Assembly: GCF_017305915.1 (NCBI RefSeq)
Contig: NZ_JAFKJN010000013.1
Location: 62,001-126,000 of the forward strand
Origin: Reyranella sp.
GTDB taxonomy: Bacteria; Pseudomonadota; Alphaproteobacteria; Reyranellales; Reyranellaceae
DNA: 64,000 bases
Direction: 5' to 3'
Under the pieces are notes generated by a model. The model saw only the letters and a list, made by a program, of their open reading frames with translations, was not told where the DNA came from and ran no database searches. Positions 10,605 through 18,197 of this stretch are shown here, in pieces (position 1 is the stretch's first letter; each line of letters begins with the position of its first letter). A program made the position numbers and the translations under genes.

Positions 10605-12185
10605 TTGATCTTCCTGTGCGGCCTGATCGGCTGGCTGCAGAACGTGCACGTCGTCACCGCCAACGGGATGTACAAAAGCCTCCAGGCCGAGCCGTGGATC
10701 GCCGACTTCCGCCACGCCCGTCTCGATCCCTCGAACTACCTCTACTTCCCGCTGTACGGCGCCTCGGCGCGGCTGCTCGATGCGCTCGGCATCTTGCGCG
10801 GCGTGGCGTGGAAGCAGTTCGCGTACCTCAATGCCTTTTGGGCGAGCCTGGGCGTCGCCGCGGTCCATGCCTTCGTGCTGCGCCTGACGGGCGAGCGGCG
10901 GATCGCGGCGCTGGCGGCGGTGTTCCATCTCGGCTGCGGCTTCGTGCTGCTGCTGGCGGTGATCAACGAGGACATCATGCCGGGCTACGTCCTGGTGCTG
11001 ATGGCGATGCTGCTGGCCGGCCTGTGGTTCGACCGGCCGACGGCGGGCCGCGCGATCGGCGTCGGCGTGCTGTTCACGCTGGGCTGGCTGGTCGAATGGC
11101 GGTTGATCTTCCCGACCCTGCCGGCGCTGGTGCTGGCGCTCAGCCTCGCCGAGGCGCCGTGGAAGCGCCGCGCCGCGTCGATCGCCGTGCTGCTGGTCAC
11201 GGTCGTCGCCACCGCCGGCATCGTGCAGCAGATCTGGGAGGGCCATGCGGGCGCGGTCGGCCTGCACGACCTGCTGTGGACCGGCAAGGGCGTCGACAGC
11301 GGCTGGGGCGGGGTGGGTGTCGCCAAGCTCTGGATGATGCTGGCGGGCGTCGGCAGCTACCTGGTGGTGCTGGGCACGCTCGCGACGCCGGTCGAGGCGC
11401 AGGAGGCGGCGCTGCTGCTGGTGCTGTCGGTGCTGGTCCAGCTCGCGATCTTCGCAGCAGCCGTCGCCGTCTCGTGGAAGCATCGTGCCGATCCGCGGCT
11501 GCGCGCGATCGCCGTCGTGTTCCTCGGCACCCTGGCGGCGGGGCAGGTGCTGAACTTCTACTCCCAGCCGCACGACCCGCAGATGCAGGTCAATGTCATG
11601 GCCTGGCTGACGGTGGCGTGGGCGCTGCTGCTGTGGATGGCCTGGCGCGAGCGCCGCGCGCTGTTCGCCGTGCTGGCGGTGCTGTCGCTCGTGCCGCTGG
11701 CGGTCAACGCGGTCTCGCTCGCGCGCTTTCGCGGCGGCGACACCCGGGCGCTGGCGGCGCTGGCGACGATCGAGCGCAGCTTGCCGCCCGAGCGGACGGT
11801 GTTCGTCTACTGGGGCTTCGAGGACATCACCATGTGGCAGTACGCGCTGTGGAGCCACACCTGGGACTGGGACGGCACGCCCAACGACGCCAGGTTCAAA
11901 TGGATCGCCCTCGATGCCGGCGCCATCCGCCACGCCCGCTGGACACCCGAGCATCACGCCCAGTCGATCCGCGGCGATCTCGAAGCGGCGTTCACGCGCG
12001 GCTATCGGGTGGTGATCGGCGACGTCTGGACCTGGAGCGAAGCCGAGCTGGCCGGCCATCTCGGTGCGCTGTCCGCCGCCGACCGCGCGCCGGCGATCCA
12101 CGCCATGCTGCACGGTGGCTACGAGGCGACGAAGCTGCTCGATGTGCCGGCGGCGGGCACCTACTACGAGCTTCGGCGTCGCTAG
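10605..12185 (+). CDS. Polytopic membrane protein with displaced start
   Basis: A hydrophobic protein of about 526 residues with roughly nine to eleven transmembrane segments and a soluble C-terminal domain of about 150 residues (from TLERS-like segment ERSLPPERTVFVYWGFED onward). The layout resembles GT39/ArnT-like or other C-class glycosyltransferases, and the neighbouring GT2 gene fits that, but I see no diagnostic DD motif. The first helix is really encoded from about 10575 (WPTALAFVLSLIFLCGL), yet the frame upstream holds no ATG or GTG, only the TTG at 10605 inside the helix, with no Shine-Dalgarno. The palindrome at 10498-10564 is read in this frame without a stop, which suggests that it replaced the original start. 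Confidence 0.72.
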   Translation: MIFLCGLIGWLQNVHVVTANGMYKSLQAEPWIADFRHARLDPSNYLYFPLYGASARLLDALGILRGVAWKQFAYLNAFWASLGVAAVHAFVLRLTGERRIAALAAVFHLGCGFVLLLAVINEDIMPGYVLVLMAMLLAGLWFDRPTAGRAIGVGVLFTLGWLVEWRLIFPTLPALVLALSLAEAPWKRRAASIAVLLVTVVATAGIVQQIWEGHAGAVGLHDLLWTGKGVDSGWGGVGVAKLWMMLAGVGSYLVVLGTLATPVEAQEAALLLVLSVLVQLAIFAAAVAVSWKHRADPRLRAIAVVFLGTLAAGQVLNFYSQPHDPQMQVNVMAWLTVAWALLLWMAWRERRALFAVLAVLSLVPLAVNAVSLARFRGGDTRALAALATIERSLPPERTVFVYWGFEDITMWQYALWSHTWDWDGTPNDARFKWIALDAGAIRHARWTPEHHAQSIRGDLEAAFTRGYRVVIGDVWTWSEAELAGHLGALSAADRAPAIHAMLHGGYEATKLLDVPAAGTYYELRRR

Positions 12186-12477
12186 AACGCGATGGATTGA
12201 ACTCCGTCTGTCGTGCCGACCTGCCCGCCCCGGACGCGGGGAGTCCCCGAAAGTCCGCAAGAGTCCACACCGGTGTGGACCGGTTCGATGCCGATGGCAT
12301 CGGCGTTTTCGGCCCGGAGTCCACGAATCCATCGACTCCGGGGGTCCCCTGAAAAAATACTCTATCCGCAATCCCGGACGGACCGCGCGCAGGGCGCGGG
12401 CGGCCCTTTCGGGAATGGTCGTGACGTGGCGCATCGTCATGCGCGCGACTCTGCACGCTGGAGCGCCTGACACCTAT

Positions 12478-12542
12478 TATGGGCAATGGAAGCGATTTTT
12501 GGTCAAGGAAGACGCGGGTCGACCCGCGTTCCATTGCCCATA
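12478..12542. repeat. Nested inverted repeat
   Basis: Perfect 14-base arms TATGGGCAATGGAA (12478-12491) and TTCCATTGCCCATA (12529-12542) enclose a second perfect palindrome CGCGGGTCGACCCGCG (12513-12528). The outer arms look like terminal inverted repeats of a very small element; the inside codes for nothing that I recognise. Confidence 0.85.
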
Positions 12543-12599
12543 AAGCGATTCGCCCGAACGGGCTTATCCACAGCCCGGGCGCGGCGCGTCATGTCTTAC

Positions 12600-12651
12600 G
12601 GACCGCGGAGCTCCAGCTCCGCTCATGAGCGGGCCTGGAGGCCCGCGGTCC
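12600..12651. repeat. 52-base near-perfect palindrome centred on TCATGA
   Basis: The two halves, GGACCGCGGAGCTCCAGC and its partner, pair across a TCATGA centre (12623-12628) with only a few mismatches over 52 bases. It lies 22 bases beyond the stop of the SGNH-like gene on the minus strand. It has REP-element character; it lacks a T-run, so it is not a classic terminator. Confidence 0.85.
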
Positions 12652-12673
12652 GCATGAGCATGAGTGCCTTTGT

Positions 12674-13876
12674 TCAGCGCATCCGCTCGCAGCGCTGCGG
12701 CGGCGGCTTGACCTGGGTCGCTGACGCCAGCGCCGCGAGCGTCGGGGCGAGCAGCGCCTCGCCGAGCAGCGCCTGTCCCTCGTCGCCGGGATGGACGCTG
12801 TCCTTGTAGAGCGCGAGCTTGCCCTCGCCGTCGAACAGGTGCGTCAGGTCGACGAAACGGTCGTGCTGCGGGCTCGCCGCGACCGCCTGCTTGAGCGTGT
12901 CGTACAGCGCCACCATGCGCTTCTGGCTGAGGATGTCGTCGCGGGCGACGCCGGAGTAGGCGGCACTCATCGCCCGGCCGGGCTGGATCGCCACGAAGCA
13001 GCTAAGCTTGCGGCCGGCGCACGAGGTCAGGAGCTCGTTCATGTTCTCGGTGTAGAGCCCGGCGATCGACCGGGCGTGGCGCGCGAACAGCGCGTCGTCC
13101 CGTTCCAGCCGCCGGCGGAAGGCGAGCACGTCGTCCTCCAGCTCGTTCTGCATCAGTGTGTGCAGGATCGCGCTGTGGGTCGACAGCCACCACACGAGGC
13201 CGTCGCCGTAGAACTGGCTGAAGCGCAGGCCGAGCTGCCATGGATCGCCCGGCCGCACCGCCGAATTGGCCGGGATGATGACGTCGTTGTAGCCGTCGAG
13301 CACGATCGCGAGCGTGGCGTTGCGCGGCGCCACGGCGAGATGGAAGGCGAGCCGCTCCTGCAGCGACACGAAGCCGCCCATCGCGGCGTTGAAGACATAG
13401 ACGTCCTGTCGGCCGAGCGTCTCGCGCAGCCGCGTCTCGAGCACGGCATGCCAGGTCGTCTCCTTGCCGCTCGCCGAGAAGCCCTGCGCCACCGAGCCGC
13501 CCAGCGCATAGATCAGGATCGCGTCGGGTTGCGCGCAGGTGATGCGGTCGACCTCGGCGGCCGGATAGCGCGAGCGCTCGTGGCTGAACAGGAAGTCGCT
13601 GAGCGGCGTGCTCGACGCCGGGATCGCCTCGGGCGAGGTGTAGAAGCCGAAGCCGCGCGCCTTGTAGCCCAGCGAATCGGGGCCGCCCGGCGCGAGGGCC
13701 AGGCGGTCGTTGGGCACGAGGTACTGGTAGTCGCCGGTGACGAACAGCGGCTGATAGGGCCAGCGATAGTGCAGCAGCTGCAGGCCGAACACCCAGCGTG
13801 CGACCATCTCCGCGACGACGATGGAGACGGCGAGCGTCATCAGCGTCGCGACGAAAGCCCGAGAAAATCTCCCCAT
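12674..13876 (-). CDS. Membrane-anchored SGNH/GDSL-like hydrolase
   Basis: A 400-residue protein with one N-terminal transmembrane segment (residues 7-30) and a periplasmic SGNH-hydrolase-like domain. Block I is [20 protein letters not shown], where the serine of GGS would be the nucleophile. The block III Asn is in VLDGYNDV, and block V is [10 protein letters not shown] with the Asp/His pair. This arrangement resembles AlgJ/AlgX-like or DHHW-related acetyl-transfer/esterase domains that work on surface polysaccharides. The start at 13876 has GGTGGAG upstream. It diverges from serC. The substrate is unknown. Confidence 0.75.
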   Translation of the reverse strand: MGRFSRAFVATLMTLAVSIVVAEMVARWVFGLQLLHYRWPYQPLFVTGDYQYLVPNDRLALAPGGPDSLGYKARGFGFYTSPEAIPASSTPLSDFLFSHERSRYPAAEVDRITCAQPDAILIYALGGSVAQGFSASGKETTWHAVLETRLRETLGRQDVYVFNAAMGGFVSLQERLAFHLAVAPRNATLAIVLDGYNDVIIPANSAVRPGDPWQLGLRFSQFYGDGLVWWLSTHSAILHTLMQNELEDDVLAFRRRLERDDALFARHARSIAGLYTENMNELLTSCAGRKLSCFVAIQPGRAMSAAYSGVARDDILSQKRMVALYDTLKQAVAASPQHDRFVDLTHLFDGEGKLALYKDSVHPGDEGQALLGEALLAPTLAALASATQVKPPPQRCERMR

Positions 13877-13915
13877 GCTCCACCTCTATTGCGTTTGCCG
13901 GGGGAACGCCACGCA

Positions 13916-13944
13916 TTGACGGAACCGGCCGACATCCGTATACG
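13916..13944 (+). promoter_or_regulatory. Sigma-70-type promoter for serC-serA
   Basis: TTGACG at 13916-13921 and TATACG at 13939-13944 are separated by exactly 17 bases. Transcription would start near 13951, leaving a leader of about 50 bases before the serC ATG at 14002. Confidence 0.7.
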
Positions 13945-13945
13945 G

Positions 13946-14001
13946 GCCGCGGGCCACGCTCCCCCACCGGAGTGCAGCTCTTCTGTAAGGGAGAGGTAAA
14001 G
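13946..14001 (+). promoter_or_regulatory. Candidate serC leader RNA motif
   Basis: The serC leader can fold into two hairpins: CGCTCC (13955-13960 region) with GGAGTG, and CTCTT with the purine-rich AAGGGAGAGG ribosome binding site just before the ATG. A conserved serC RNA motif of two hairpins in front of serC is known in Alphaproteobacteria. The position and gene match, but I assign it by context and hand folding only, so the fold may differ from the published consensus. Confidence 0.5.
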
Positions 14002-15156
14002 ATGAAGCCGAACGCACGTCCGGCGCGTCCCGATTTCTCGTCGGGACCCTGCGCCAAGCGCCCGGGATGGACTCCGGAAGTTCTCGGGGATGCCGCCGTC
14101 GGGCGGTCCCATCGCTCCAAGATCGGGAAGAAGAAGATCGTCGAAGCCGTCGACCGCACCCGGTCGCTGCTCGGCATCCCGGCCGACTACCGCATCGCCA
14201 TCGTGCCGGCGTCGGACACCGGCGCGGTCGAGATGGCGCTGTGGTCGCTGCTCGGCGCGCGGCCCGTGGACATGCTGACGTGGGAAAGCTTCGGCGAGGG
14301 CTGGGTCACCGACGTCGCCAAGCAGCTCAAGCTCAAGGACGCCCGCGTGCTCAAAGCGCCCTACGGCCAGATCGCCGACTTGGACGCCGTCGACTGGACG
14401 CACGACGTGGTCTTCACCTGGAACGGCACGACCTCGGGCGTGAAGGTGCCGAACGGCGACTGGATCGCCGATGACCGCGAAGGCCTCGCGATCTGCGACG
14501 CCACCTCGGCGGTGTTCGCGATGGACCTGCCGTGGGCCAAGCTCGATGTCGTCACCTGGTCCTGGCAGAAGGTGATGGGCGGCGAGGGCGCGCACGGCAT
14601 GCTGGTGCTGTCGCCGCGCGCCATCCAGCGGCTCGAAAGCTATTCGCCCCCGTGGCCGCTGCCAAAAATCTTCCGCCTGACAGCGGGCGGCAAGTTCTCC
14701 GAGGCGATCTTCAAGGGCGACACCATCAACACGCCGTCGCTGCTCTGCGTCGAGGACGCGATCGACGGCCTGAAATGGGGCGAGAGCGTCGGCGGGCTGA
14801 AGGGCCTGATGAAGCGCTCGGGCGACAATCTCGGCGTGCTCGAGAAATTCGTGGCCGAGCGGAAGTGGATCGCCTTCCTTGCGCCGGACGAGGCGATCCG
14901 CTCCAACACCTCTGTGTGCCTCACCATCGCCGCACCGTGGTTCACCGCGCTGGCGGCCGACAGGCAGGCCGCGGCGGCGAAGAAGATGGCCGATCTGCTG
15001 GAGAGCGAGAAGGCGGCGTACGACGTCGGCGCTTATCGCGACGCCCCGCCAGGCCTGCGCATCTGGTGCGGCGCCACCGTCGAGACGACCGACCTCGAAG
15101 CGCTGCTGCCCTGGCTCGACTGGGCCTATACCGAGATCGAACGCGAATTTTCATGA
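14002..15156 (+). CDS. serC: Phosphoserine aminotransferase
   Basis: A 384-residue PLP enzyme that transaminates 3-phosphohydroxypyruvate with glutamate to 3-phosphoserine, the second step of serine synthesis. It begins with the family signature [15 protein letters not shown], typical of the alphaproteobacterial/archaeal-type SerC. The PLP lysine is Lys190 in the segment [15 protein letters not shown]. The length agrees with the family. The ATG at 14002 follows the AAGGGAGAGG binding site. serA lies downstream in the same direction, separated only by the mosaic repeat, so the two are probably one operon. Confidence 0.96.
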   Translation: MKPNARPARPDFSSGPCAKRPGWTPEVLGDAAVGRSHRSKIGKKKIVEAVDRTRSLLGIPADYRIAIVPASDTGAVEMALWSLLGARPVDMLTWESFGEGWVTDVAKQLKLKDARVLKAPYGQIADLDAVDWTHDVVFTWNGTTSGVKVPNGDWIADDREGLAICDATSAVFAMDLPWAKLDVVTWSWQKVMGGEGAHGMLVLSPRAIQRLESYSPPWPLPKIFRLTAGGKFSEAIFKGDTINTPSLLCVEDAIDGLKWGESVGGLKGLMKRSGDNLGVLEKFVAERKWIAFLAPDEAIRSNTSVCLTIAAPWFTALAADRQAAAAKKMADLLESEKAAYDVGAYRDAPPGLRIWCGATVETTDLEALLPWLDWAYTEIEREFS

Positions 15157-15162
15157 CCCTTT

Positions 15163-15340
15163 CCTCCCCTTGGCGGAATCCGCCAAGGGGAGGTGCCCGC
15201 GTGGTCGCGGGCGGAGGGGTCGGAAGCCTCAACGCCCGTCTGTGACTCATGACCCCTCCGTCGCCGTATAGGCCACTATCGCGCTTTGCGCGAAAGTGGC
15301 GAGGCGACACCTCCCCTTCGCGGAGTCCGCGAAGGGGAGG
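15163..15340. repeat. Multi-hairpin mosaic repeat, copy 1 (between serC and serA)
   Basis: A 178-base element bounded by two related hairpins (CCTCCCCTTGGCGG... and CCTCCCCTTCGCGG..., each about 31 bases). Between them are a small GCCCGCG/CGCGGGC hairpin, a long-range pair (CGGAGGGGTC near 15212 with GACCCCTCCG at 15251) and a hairpin at 15272-15299 (CACTATCGCG...CGCGAAAGTG). The whole could fold into a cloverleaf-like structure. A second copy in the opposite orientation lies at 51472-51624. It encodes nothing obvious and ends 23 bases before the serA ATG. Confidence 0.9.
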
Positions 15341-15363
15341 AAGCTGAATCAGGAGCGATTGAA

Positions 15364-16947
15364 ATGGCCAAACCCAAGGTTCTCATCTCCGACGAGCTTT
15401 CCCCGCGCGCCGTCGAGATCTTCAGCGAGCGCGGCTGCGATGTCGACTTCAAGCCGGGCCTCAAGCCGGCCGAGCTGCGCGCCATCGTCGGCAACTACGA
15501 AGGCCTCGCCATCCGCTCGGCCACCAAGGTCACGGCCGAGGTGCTGGCGGAGGCCAAGAAGCTCAAGGTGGTCGGCCGCGCCGGCATCGGCGTCGACAAT
15601 GTCGACCTCAAGTCGGCGACCGCGCACGGCGTCGTGGTGATGAACACGCCGTTCGGCAACGCCATCACCACCGCCGAGCACGCCATTGCCCTGATGTTCG
15701 CGGTCGCCCGCCAGGTCGCCGACGCCAATGCCAGCACCCAGGCCGGCAAGTGGGAGAAGAACCGCTTCCTCGGCACCGAGCTCAGCTTCAAGTCCCTGGG
15801 GTTGATCGGCTGCGGCAACATCGGCTCGATCGTCGCCGAGCGCGCGATCGGCCTGAAGATGCGGGTGATCGCCTACGACCCGTTCCTGAGCGAGGAGCGC
15901 GCCGCCCAGCTCGGCGTCGAGAAGGTGACGCTGGAGCAGCTGCTGCCGCGCGCCGACATCATCAGCGTGCACACGCCGCTCACCGACCAGACCAAGAACA
16001 TCCTGGGCCGCGCCAACCTGATGAAGACCAAGAAGGGCGTGCGCCTGATCAACTGCGCGCGCGGCGGCCTGGTCGACGAGCTGGCGGTGCGCGACCTGCT
16101 GGTCTCCGGCCACATCGCCGGCGCGGGCTTCGACGTCTTCACCGAGGAGCCGGCCAAGGCCAACGTGCTGTTCGGCGCGCCGAACCTGGTCTGCACGCCG
16201 CATCTCGGCGCCGCGACCGTCGAGGCGCAGGAGAACGTGGCCCTGCAGGTCGCCGAGCAGATGTCGGACTACCTGCTGACCGGCGCGATCCAGAACTCGC
16301 TCAACATGCCGAACGTGACGGCCGAGGAGGCGCCGCGGCTGGCGCCCTATCTCGACCTCGCCGAGAAACTCGGCTCGTTCGCCGGCCAGCTCACCGACAC
16401 CGACATCAAGGCGGTGGCGATCGAGTACGAGGGCCAGGTGGCGGCGCTCAACGTCAAGCCGCTGACCCAGATGGCGCTGACCGGCGTGCTGCGGCCGCAG
16501 CTCGACACGGTCAACATGGTCAACGCGCCGGTGATCGCCCGCGAGCGCGGCATCGAGGTCGCCGAGGTCAAGCACGAGCGCGACAGCGACTACAGCTCGA
16601 TGATCCGCATCTCGGTCACCACCGACAAGTACACGCGCTCGATCTCGGGCACGCTGTTCGGCGGCAAGCATCCGCGCATCGTCGAGATCAAGGGCATCGA
16701 GATCGAGGCCGAGTTCGCGCCGCACATGCTCTACATCACCAACGACGACAAGCCGGGCTTCATCGGCCGGCTGGGCACGCTGCTCGGCGAGAACAAGGTC
16801 AACATCGCCACCTTCCATCTCGGCCGCGACAAGCCCGGCGGCTCGGCGATCGCGCTGGTCCAGGTCGATCAGCCGCTGTCGCCCGAGCTGACGGCGAAGA
16901 TCGCCGGGCTGGAGGGCGTGGTGCAGGCCAAGGCGCTCGGCTTCTAG
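15364..16947 (+). CDS. serA: D-3-phosphoglycerate dehydrogenase
   Basis: A 527-residue NAD-dependent enzyme that oxidises 3-phosphoglycerate to 3-phosphohydroxypyruvate, the committed step of serine synthesis. The N-terminal catalytic and nucleotide-binding domains carry GLIGCGNIGSIVAERA, the catalytic region CARGGLVDE, and the catalytic histidine in TPHLGAAT. The central intervening domain (about 315-450) and the C-terminal ACT domain (MLYITNDDKPGFIGRLG onward) are present, so this is the long type I form with possible serine feedback through ACT. The ATG at 15364 has AGGAGC upstream, just outside the mosaic repeat. Confidence 0.97.
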   Translation: MAKPKVLISDELSPRAVEIFSERGCDVDFKPGLKPAELRAIVGNYEGLAIRSATKVTAEVLAEAKKLKVVGRAGIGVDNVDLKSATAHGVVVMNTPFGNAITTAEHAIALMFAVARQVADANASTQAGKWEKNRFLGTELSFKSLGLIGCGNIGSIVAERAIGLKMRVIAYDPFLSEERAAQLGVEKVTLEQLLPRADIISVHTPLTDQTKNILGRANLMKTKKGVRLINCARGGLVDELAVRDLLVSGHIAGAGFDVFTEEPAKANVLFGAPNLVCTPHLGAATVEAQENVALQVAEQMSDYLLTGAIQNSLNMPNVTAEEAPRLAPYLDLAEKLGSFAGQLTDTDIKAVAIEYEGQVAALNVKPLTQMALTGVLRPQLDTVNMVNAPVIARERGIEVAEVKHERDSDYSSMIRISVTTDKYTRSISGTLFGGKHPRIVEIKGIEIEAEFAPHMLYITNDDKPGFIGRLGTLLGENKVNIATFHLGRDKPGGSAIALVQVDQPLSPELTAKIAGLEGVVQAKALGF

Positions 16948-17016
16948 TCTAGTCGACCAAGGTACGGGTTTTGGAAAAATCTGCCGGCGGGTAGAGTTGC
17001 CGGGTGGCGGGTACCG

Positions 17017-17412
17017 ATGCCTTTGTACTGGACGATCGATTCGCGTGAGCGACTGGTGACGGCGGTGGCCGACGGCGGTGTGCGCAAGGACGAGATGGAC
17101 GCCTACCTCGACGCCATCGAAGGCGCGGGGGCGGGCAACTATCGCAAGCTGTTCGACGGCAGCGTCGGCGAGCCGCTGATGGACGCGGACGCCATCATGG
17201 CGCTGGCGGTGCGGATGCGCGGCATGCAGCAGCTCGGGCTGGCCGGCCCGCTGGCGATCGTCATGCCGCGCGAGAAGTACGACACCTTCGCCCGCATGCT
17301 CGGCATCCTGGCCGTCGCCGACCGCCCGATGCGCTTCTTCGCCGATCCGAAGGAGGCGCGCGCCTGGCTGGACGAGCCCGAAGTCCGCGACTGGTCGCAT
17401 CCCGCAGGTTGA
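17017..17412 (+). CDS. SpoIIAA/STAS-like protein of unknown role
   Basis: A 131-residue protein, MPLYWTIDSRERLVTAVADG at the start, with alternating beta strands and helices like the SpoIIAA-like/STAS-related proteins found alone in many Proteobacteria. The central KLFDGSVGE and GPLAIVMPREKYDTFARML segments and FFADPKEARAWLDE near the end are typical of that group. Members of this fold bind nucleotides or lipids in some cases; no function is known for this type. It is a single gene between serA and the selenoprotein candidate. Confidence 0.75.
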   Translation: MPLYWTIDSRERLVTAVADGGVRKDEMDAYLDAIEGAGAGNYRKLFDGSVGEPLMDADAIMALAVRMRGMQQLGLAGPLAIVMPREKYDTFARMLGILAVADRPMRFFADPKEARAWLDEPEVRDWSHPAG

Positions 17413-17511
17413 TCGGGCTGCTGCCGACCGCGGACCTGGCGGAGCGCGGCCATCCGGCGACGGATGAACGGGATCGACCCTGACATGAAAAATGCTCTGG
17501 CGCCGGGGAGA

Positions 17512-17531
17512 GATATCAGAGCTATGATATC
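17512..17531. promoter_or_regulatory. Inverted-repeat operator candidate
   Basis: GATATCA (17512-17518) and TGATATC (17525-17531) form a perfect 7-base inverted repeat around GAGCTA. The site overlaps a good -10 hexamer TATGAT (17523-17528) and lies 24 bases before the selenoprotein-candidate ATG. This is the geometry of a repressor operator. The regulator is not recognisable; nothing adjacent encodes one. Confidence 0.55.
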
Positions 17532-17554
17532 CGTCCCCTGCGAAGGAGTAGCGA

Positions 17555-18106
17555 ATGCCTCGAGTGAGCGAGATCGCCGACGATGGCGGCGATCCGACCC
17601 TGAAGCCGATCTTCGACAAGCAGCGCGAGCTGTTCGGCGACCTCCTGAACCCGGCCAAGGTGATGGCGCATTGCCCGCCGATCCTGCGTGCCGCCGGCGT
17701 GATGGGCCTGGCGTTCGAGCAGTCGGGCCAGCTCCCCAAGGGCATGCTGCCGCTGATCTATACCCGCGTGGCCACGATCAACGGCTGTCCGTTTTGAATG
17801 GACATCAATTCCGCGCGTGCCGCGGAAACCACGGACGGCGGCCTGGACAAGCTCGGCGAGCTGTTGACCTGGCGCGACAGCGCGCTCTTCAGCGAGGCCG
17901 AGCGGGTGGCGCTCGAATATGCCGAGGCCATCACCTACACCGACCGGCAGGTCGACGACGCGCTGTTCGCGAAGGTGAAGCAGCATTTCACCGAGCCGCA
18001 GATCGTCGAGCTGACCGCGGCGATCGCCTTCGAGAACTTCCGCTCGAAGTTCAATCCGCCGCTCGGCATCGAGGCCCAGGGCTTCTGCATGGTGCCGAAG
18101 CGGTAG
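17555..18106 (+). CDS. AhpD/carboxymuconolactone-decarboxylase-like protein, candidate selenoprotein (CxxU)
   Basis: Read through one in-frame TGA (17795-17797), this is a 183-residue all-helical protein of the AhpD/CMD family. The AhpD redox motif is CxxC; here the codons read Asn-Gly-Cys-Pro-Phe-TGA-Met-Asp-Ile-Asn-Ser, so TGA stands exactly at the second, attacking cysteine (residue 81). Both halves are in the same frame and both match the family: KPIFDKQRELFGDLLNPAKV and LARVAT-type helix before, SEAERVALEYAEAIT and EPQIVELTAAIAFENFRSKF after. A 7-bp hairpin with a CGUGC loop follows the TGA (separate entry). The ATG after the TGA has no Shine-Dalgarno, so the second half is not an independent gene. 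The start has GAAGGAG. Sec-containing AhpD-like proteins are known from metagenomes. The alternative is a nonsense mutation. The family reduces peroxides or disulfides. Confidence 0.8.
17795..17827 (+). promoter_or_regulatory. Candidate bacterial SECIS hairpin with its UGA
   Basis: After the UGA (17795-17797) there are 11 bases, then a perfect stem UUCCGCG (17809-17815) and CGCGGAA (17821-17827) around the loop CGUGC (17816-17820). Known bacterial SECIS rules ask for a stem-loop whose apical loop begins 16-37 bases after the UGA and has a G among its first two bases; here the distance is 18 and the second base is G, followed by U as in E. coli fdhF. The bulged U of the E. coli element is not seen. 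Confidence 0.65.
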
Positions 18107-18125
18107 ACGTCCTTCGCGTGGCTTT

Positions 18126-18181
18126 CCCCCTCCGGCCCTTCGGGCCACCTCCCCCGTCTGACGGGGGAGGCAGGGAGGGGG
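18126..18181. repeat. REP-like three-way-junction palindrome
   Basis: An outer stem CCCCCTCC (18126-18133) with GGAGGGGG (18174-18181) encloses two inner hairpins: GGCCC-TTC-GGGCC (18134-18146) and an 11-bp perfect stem CCTCCCCCGTC/GACGGGGGAGG around one base (18148-18170). It lies between two convergent genes and may stop transcription from both sides, although there is no T-run. Confidence 0.88.
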
Positions 18182-18197
18182 CAGGCAACGCGAAGAC

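Larger units (their letters stand above)
12186..12673. other. Non-coding spacer made of perfect dyads
   Basis: This 488-base gap between two convergent genes holds no convincing gene. It contains several dyads: an 18-base perfect palindrome at 12263-12280 (GTCCACACCGGTGTGGAC); a hairpin at 12286-12302 (CGATGCC-GAT-GGCATCG); a 9-bp stem at 12313-12321 with 12334-12342; and the two larger structures listed separately at 12478-12542 and 12600-12651. The motif GAGTCC or AAGTCC recurs four or five times between 12240 and 12330. A single perfect DnaA-box sequence TTATCCACA lies at 12564-12572. The region could be a terminator complex, a structured RNA, or remains of mobile repeats. Confidence 0.75.

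Noticed and set aside
12564..12572. Functional DnaA box in the dyad-rich spacer
   Set aside because: A single 9-base match in 64 kb is expected by chance at low frequency and has no companions.
15349..17745. Long open minus-strand frame across serA and the next genes
   Set aside because: It is antisense to serA with low-complexity composition; serA is unambiguous.
17798..18106. Second half of the AhpD-like protein as an independent gene
   Set aside because: Its ATG has no ribosome binding site, it lacks the first helices and first cysteine, and it is in frame with the upstream half.
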